From contig WRLJ01000055.1 in NCBI GenBank assembly GCA_009777685.1, positions 1 to 9,293 on the forward strand: DNA of 9,293 bases, in the 5' to 3' direction. The translations under genes were made by a program, and so were the position numbers. A model generated the notes under the pieces. The model ran no database searches, had not been told where the DNA came from, and saw nothing but the letters and a program-made list of their open reading frames with translations. This document shows positions 6,395 to 9,293 of this stretch, piece by piece (position 1 is the first letter of the stretch; every line of letters begins with the position of its first letter). The stretch is from Oscillospiraceae bacterium (GTDB lineage Bacteria > Bacillota > Clostridia > Oscillospirales > UBA929).

Positions 6395-6423
6395 ATTGTA
6401 TCATGTTTTCAAGGCCTTGCCAA
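6395..6423 (-). promoter_or_regulatory. Sigma-A promoter of the membrane protein-recD2-comF operon
   Basis: On the minus strand, -35 TTGGCA (6423-6418), a 17-nt spacer and -10 TACAAT (6400-6395) make a good sigma-A promoter. The predicted start near 6388 gives an untranslated leader of almost 100 nt. An AT-rich TATATAAAT nearer the gene (about 6310-6318) has no matching -35 box, so this is the preferred call. Confidence 0.75.
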
Positions 6424-6449
6424 GATGCCTCTTGCAAGCCTGGCAAGGC
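6414..6449. promoter_or_regulatory. Inverted repeat over the -35 box of the recD2 operon promoter
   Basis: Arms GCCTTGCCA (6414-6422) and TGGCAAGGC (6441-6449) are perfect 9-bp complements around an 18-bp core that contains another palindrome, CTTGCAAG (6431-6438). The left arm covers the -35 hexamer. This geometry suits a repressor or activator site, though no regulator gene is present. Confidence 0.4.
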
Positions 6450-6485
6450 AAGAGCAGGAAACACTGGTTGGGAATTATTTCAATT

Positions 6486-6511
6486 GTAGGGCGCGACGCC
6501 CCCGGCGCGCC
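6486..6511 (+). repeat. GTAGGG-type hairpin repeat D
   Basis: The tip GTAGGG (6486-6491) runs into arms GGCGCG (6490-6495) and CGCGCC (6506-6511). It is a weaker hairpin than the others, but tip and arrangement are the same. It lies between the two divergent promoters. Confidence 0.5.
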
Positions 6512-6573
6512 GTGGGTTTTCCGTGCGCCCGTGCATTCAACCATACCCATATCATCCATCCATCGGCAACCAC

Positions 6574-6596
6574 GGGCGGCAGATTGCCGCCCCTAC
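6574..6596 (-). repeat. GTAGGG-type hairpin repeat E
   Basis: Arms GGGCGGCA (6574-6581) and TGCCGCCC (6585-6592) surround a GAT loop and are followed by CTAC, so the opposite strand reads GTAGGGGCGGCA. It is a perfect 8-bp stem and faces repeat F across a 15-bp spacer. Confidence 0.65.
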
Positions 6597-6611
6597 GGGG
6601 TTTCATGCCCT

Positions 6612-6634
6612 GTAGGGACGCACTGTGTGCGTCC
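6612..6634 (+). repeat. GTAGGG-type hairpin repeat F
   Basis: GTAGGGACGCAC runs into a perfect stem with arms GGACGCAC (6616-6623) and GTGCGTCC (6627-6634) around a TGT loop. Paired head to head with repeat E, it mirrors the A/B pair at 829-897. Confidence 0.65.
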
Positions 6635-6731
6635 GCCGTTTCCCACGGCGTGTGCGGCGGGGCAAACGCGGTGCGCGGGGACGGATAAGGGCAAAAATAA
6701 ACGCCCTTACCCTGGCCTTTGCCGTCTTGTC

Positions 6732-6760
6732 TTGCTTTTCCTGTCCGGATTTGTTATACT
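6732..6760 (+). promoter_or_regulatory. Sigma-A promoter of glgP
   Basis: -35 TTGCTT (6732-6737), a 17-nt spacer and -10 TATACT (6755-6760) precede glgP. Transcription should start near 6767, giving a leader of about 33 nt. This excludes the in-frame codons at 6719 and makes 6770 an unlikely start. Confidence 0.8.
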
Positions 6761-6799
6761 GTATACGCCATGAAACGAATCAGGGGAGGCGGGACCGGC

Positions 6800-9241
6800 A
6801 TGTTGGGAAACAAGGAGCATTTTAAGAGCGCGTTCAAACGAAAGCTGTCCACCAGGTTCGGTAAAACGCTGGAGGACGCGACGACATCAGAGGCTTACGC
6901 CGCTCTGGCGTCGCTGATCCGCGACGAGATCACCGAGCATTGGATCGGAACCACGACCCGTTATCTGCGCGAGGGCACACGGCAGGTTTATTATTTCTCT
7001 CTGGAATTTCTGCTCGGGCGCTTTTTGGAGTCCAACCTGCTCTGCCTGGGCGCGCGCGAGGCCTGCGAGGAAGGCCTGCGGGAGCTGGGCATCGAGCTGA
7101 ACACCCTGCTGGACGCGGAGCCGGACGCGGGCCTCGGCAACGGGGGTCTGGGGCGTCTGGCCGCTTGTTTTCTGGATTCTATGGCCTCCATGGGCTATGC
7201 CGGCAACGGCAACGGCATCCGCTATAAATACGGTCTGTTCTCCCAGCGCATCGTCGACGGCTATCAGGTCGAGCTGCCCGACAACTGGCTGCGCGAAGCC
7301 AACGCGTGGGAGTTCCGCAAGGCCGACAAGTCCGTCGAGGTCCTGCTCGGCGGGCGCTGTTATCCCGTCCCGCGCGAGGACCACGGCCTGCAGTTTGTCT
7401 ATGAGGACGCCCTGCGCGTCCGCGCCGTTCCATACGATATCCCCATCGCCGGACACCACACGGACACCGTCAATACGCTCCGCCTCTGGAGCGCCGAGGT
7501 CGCCGAGGACGAGCGCGATTTCAATTTCGCCAGCTTCTCGCGCGGCGACTACATCAACGCCGTGTCCGACCGCTATGCCGTCGAGGCCATCAGCGAGGTG
7601 CTTTACCCCGACGACTCCAACTACAAAAACCGCGAGCTGCGCCTGAAACAGCAATATTTCTTCGTGTCCGCGGGCCTTCAGAGCATTCTGCGTCATTACC
7701 GGCGCAGAATGGGGCGCGACATCGTCACGCTGGATCAATATATCTGCGTCCAGATCAACGACACGCACCCGTCGCTGGCCGTGCCGGAGCTGATGCGCCT
7801 GCTGATGGACGACTGCGGCATGGAATGGGACGACGCCTGGCGCATCACCACCAACACGATCGCCTATACCAACCACACCATTATGCCCGAGGCGCTGGAG
7901 AAGTGGCCCGTGGAGACGATCCGCTATCTGCTGCCGCGCATCTATATGATCATCGAGGAGATCAACCGCCGTTTCTGCGAGGAACTGCGGGCAAAGTACC
8001 CCAACGACAGCCGGCGCGTCGACCGCATGTCCATCCTCCACGGCGGCGAGGTGCGCATGGCCCACCTGGCCATCGTCGGCTCCTTCTCCGTCAACGGCGT
8101 GGCCGCCGTGCATTCGGAGCTGCTCAAGCATACCATCCTGCGCGATTTTTATGAGTTCTATCCGCAGAAATTCAACAACAAAACCAACGGCATCACCCAT
8201 CGCCGCTGGCTGCTGAAGTCCAACCCCTCCCTGTCGGACCTGCTGTGCGAGACCATCGGCCCCGGCTGGATCAGCTGCCCCGAAAAGCTGGCGGACTTCG
8301 AGGCGTTCAAGGACGACGGCGGCGTTCTGACCCAGCTGGCGGACATCAAGCGGCGCAATAAAATCCTTCTGGCGGACATCGTCAAAAACGCCGGCGGCGC
8401 GGTCATCGACCCCGACTCCATTTTCGACGTGCAGGTCAAGCGCATCCACGCCTACAAGCGTCAGCTGCTGAACATCCTGCATATTCTGCACCTCTACTTC
8501 CGCCTGGCTGGCGGGGAGGATATCGGCACGCCGCGCACCTTCATCATGGCCGGCAAGGCCGCCCCCAGTTATTATTACGCGAAATCCATCATCAAGCTGG
8601 CCAACGAGGTCTCGCGGCTCCTGGCCGCCGACCCCGTCTGCAAGGACAGGCTTTCCTTCGTGTTTTTGGAAAACTACGGCATCACGCTGGCGGAATGCCT
8701 TTTCCCCGCCGCCGAGGTCAGCGAGCAAATCTCCACGGCCTCCAAGGAGGCCTCCGGCACGTCGAACATGAAGTTCATGATGAACGGCGCCATCACCATC
8801 GGGACCGGCGACGGCGCGAATATCGAAATCCGCGAGCAGGTGGGCGACGAGAACTTCATCGGCTTCGGCCTGACCGTGGACGAGGTGCTGGGCTACTACA
8901 CGCGCGGCAATTACAACGCCCGTCAGGTCTACAGCTCCGACCCGCGCATCAAAAACGTGCTGGATTATATCCGGAACGGCTTGTCGGGCGGCGTTTCGGG
9001 CGATGAGTTCGGCAGCATCGCGCGCAGCCTGCTGGATTACAACGACGAATTTTTCGTCCTGCAGGACTTCGACAGCTACGCCGGCGCGCACGAACGGCTG
9101 GAGAGGCTGTACCGCGACCCCCGGATCTGGAGCCGCATGTCGCTGGTCAACATCGCCAAAAGCGGCGCCTTCTCCTCCGACCGCACCATCCGGCAGTACG
9201 CGGACGAAATTTGGAACATCAAGCCCGCCGGGCAGGCCTAG
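6800..9241 (+). CDS. glgP: Glycogen/alpha-glucan phosphorylase
   Basis: This 813-residue cytoplasmic enzyme releases glucose-1-phosphate from the non-reducing ends of glycogen or maltodextrin using phosphate and pyridoxal phosphate (GT35 family). Length is normal for bacteria. Motifs are GLGNGGLGRLAACF (111-124), QINDTHPS (318-325), KTNGITHRR (461-469), RIHAYKRQ (548-555), GKAAPSYYYAK (585-595) and EASGTSNMK (650-658), with K658 as the expected PLP lysine, then GTGDGANIE (668-676). I see no mammalian-type regulatory phosphorylation segment at the N-terminus. The ATG at 6800 was chosen because AGGGGAGG lies 10 nt upstream and the promoter at 6732-6760 leaves it as the first well-placed start; ATG 6770 would add 10 residues (MKRIRGGGTG) without a site. 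It is divergent from the recD2 operon and has no glycogen gene neighbour in view. Confidence 0.95.
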   Translation: MLGNKEHFKSAFKRKLSTRFGKTLEDATTSEAYAALASLIRDEITEHWIGTTTRYLREGTRQVYYFSLEFLLGRFLESNLLCLGAREACEEGLRELGIELNTLLDAEPDAGLGNGGLGRLAACFLDSMASMGYAGNGNGIRYKYGLFSQRIVDGYQVELPDNWLREANAWEFRKADKSVEVLLGGRCYPVPREDHGLQFVYEDALRVRAVPYDIPIAGHHTDTVNTLRLWSAEVAEDERDFNFASFSRGDYINAVSDRYAVEAISEVLYPDDSNYKNRELRLKQQYFFVSAGLQSILRHYRRRMGRDIVTLDQYICVQINDTHPSLAVPELMRLLMDDCGMEWDDAWRITTNTIAYTNHTIMPEALEKWPVETIRYLLPRIYMIIEEINRRFCEELRAKYPNDSRRVDRMSILHGGEVRMAHLAIVGSFSVNGVAAVHSELLKHTILRDFYEFYPQKFNNKTNGITHRRWLLKSNPSLSDLLCETIGPGWISCPEKLADFEAFKDDGGVLTQLADIKRRNKILLADIVKNAGGAVIDPDSIFDVQVKRIHAYKRQLLNILHILHLYFRLAGGEDIGTPRTFIMAGKAAPSYYYAKSIIKLANEVSRLLAADPVCKDRLSFVFLENYGITLAECLFPAAEVSEQISTASKEASGTSNMKFMMNGAITIGTGDGANIEIREQVGDENFIGFGLTVDEVLGYYTRGNYNARQVYSSDPRIKNVLDYIRNGLSGGVSGDEFGSIARSLLDYNDEFFVLQDFDSYAGAHERLERLYRDPRIWSRMSLVNIAKSGAFSSDRTIRQYADEIWNIKPAGQA

Positions 9242-9244
9242 GCG

Positions 9245-9292
9245 CCCCCCCCCCGGCTTCGACGGGGCGCCCCCGCGCCCCGCGCGGGGCGC
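9245..9292. other. C-run and overlapping GC palindromes after glgP
   Basis: A run of ten C (9245-9254) is followed by GGGGCGC (9264-9270), GCGCCCC (9275-9281) and GGGGCGC (9286-9292), each separated by 4 nt. The middle block can pair with either neighbour, giving two exclusive 7-bp hairpins. There is no U-run in view, so a glgP terminator is possible but unproven at the window edge. Confidence 0.4.
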
Positions 9293-9293
9293 G

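Larger units (their letters stand above)
6292..6799. other. Divergent intergenic region between the recD2 operon and glgP
   Basis: These 508 bp hold a minus-strand promoter with repeats at the left end, three GTAGGG-type hairpins (D, E, F) in the middle, and a plus-strand promoter at the right end. A 6-bp stem at 6634-6639 / 6645-6650 and a 7-bp stem TAAGGGC / GCCCTTA (6686-6692 / 6703-6709) with an A-rich loop lie before the glgP promoter. I see no supportable gene or structured RNA here. Confidence 0.6.

Noticed and set aside
6686..6709. TAAGGGC / GCCCTTA stem as an intrinsic terminator
   Set aside because: It has only 7 bp, a 10-nt loop and no U-run on either strand.
6719..6799. Earlier glgP starts at 6719 or ATG 6770
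   Set aside because: 6719 lies upstream of the promoter -10 box. ATG 6770 has almost no leader and no ribosome site, while ATG 6800 has AGGGGAGG 10 nt upstream.
6887..9091. A 734-codon open frame on the minus strand opposite glgP
   Set aside because: It mirrors the glgP codons. GC-rich coding DNA often leaves a long antisense frame, its protein shows no motif, and glgP is unambiguous.

Overview
The window looks like chromosomal sequence from a GC-rich member of the Clostridia, with Oscillospiraceae or a close relative the best guess. This rests on a wall-anchored protein with three S-layer homology (SLH) repeats, an MreB-type actin together with RecD2 and ComF, strong Gram-positive ribosome binding sites (GGGAGG, AGGAAGGA), sigma-A promoters with 17-nt spacers, a DUF1062 protein, and short hairpin repeats tipped with GTAGGG. 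By eye the GC content is well above 60%, but I did not count it. No phage, IS, CRISPR, tRNA or rRNA sequence was seen.

Layout. Positions 1-807 (+) hold the 3' part of a secreted glycoside hydrolase family 18 enzyme with C-terminal SLH repeats. Positions 808-1081 are non-coding and carry three GTAGGG-type hairpins. A DUF1062 protein (1082-1633, -) follows, and its start is overlapped by a possible 51-codon ORF (1557-1712, -). A strong hairpin terminator (1751-1787) separates these from mreB (1971-3002, -). Upstream of mreB on the same strand lie comF (3080-3730, -), recD2 (3727-5946, -) and a small single-pass membrane protein (5968-6291, -). Positions 6292-6799 form a divergent intergenic region with a promoter at each end and three more GTAGGG-type hairpins between. 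Glycogen phosphorylase glgP (6800-9241, +) fills the rest, followed by a very GC-rich palindromic stretch at the window edge.

How the genes work together. The membrane protein, recD2 and comF look like one operon: a sigma-A promoter at 6395-6423, a 21-nt gap, then a 4-nt ATGA overlap. MreB has its own near-consensus promoter, whose -35 box overlaps the comF stop codon, so it can be transcribed alone or by read-through. RecD2 (helicase) and ComF (competence-associated phosphoribosyltransferase fold) suggest a DNA-processing theme, MreB is the cell-shape actin, and GlgP is a separate storage-glycogen enzyme.

I do not see a new multi-gene system here; the genes are mostly housekeeping. The less explained signals are small: three helically phased TCRGTAT repeats in the mreB leader, a 22-bp-spaced direct repeat and two dyads around the recD2 operon promoter, the paired GTAGGG hairpins, and the overlapping small ORF before the DUF1062 gene.
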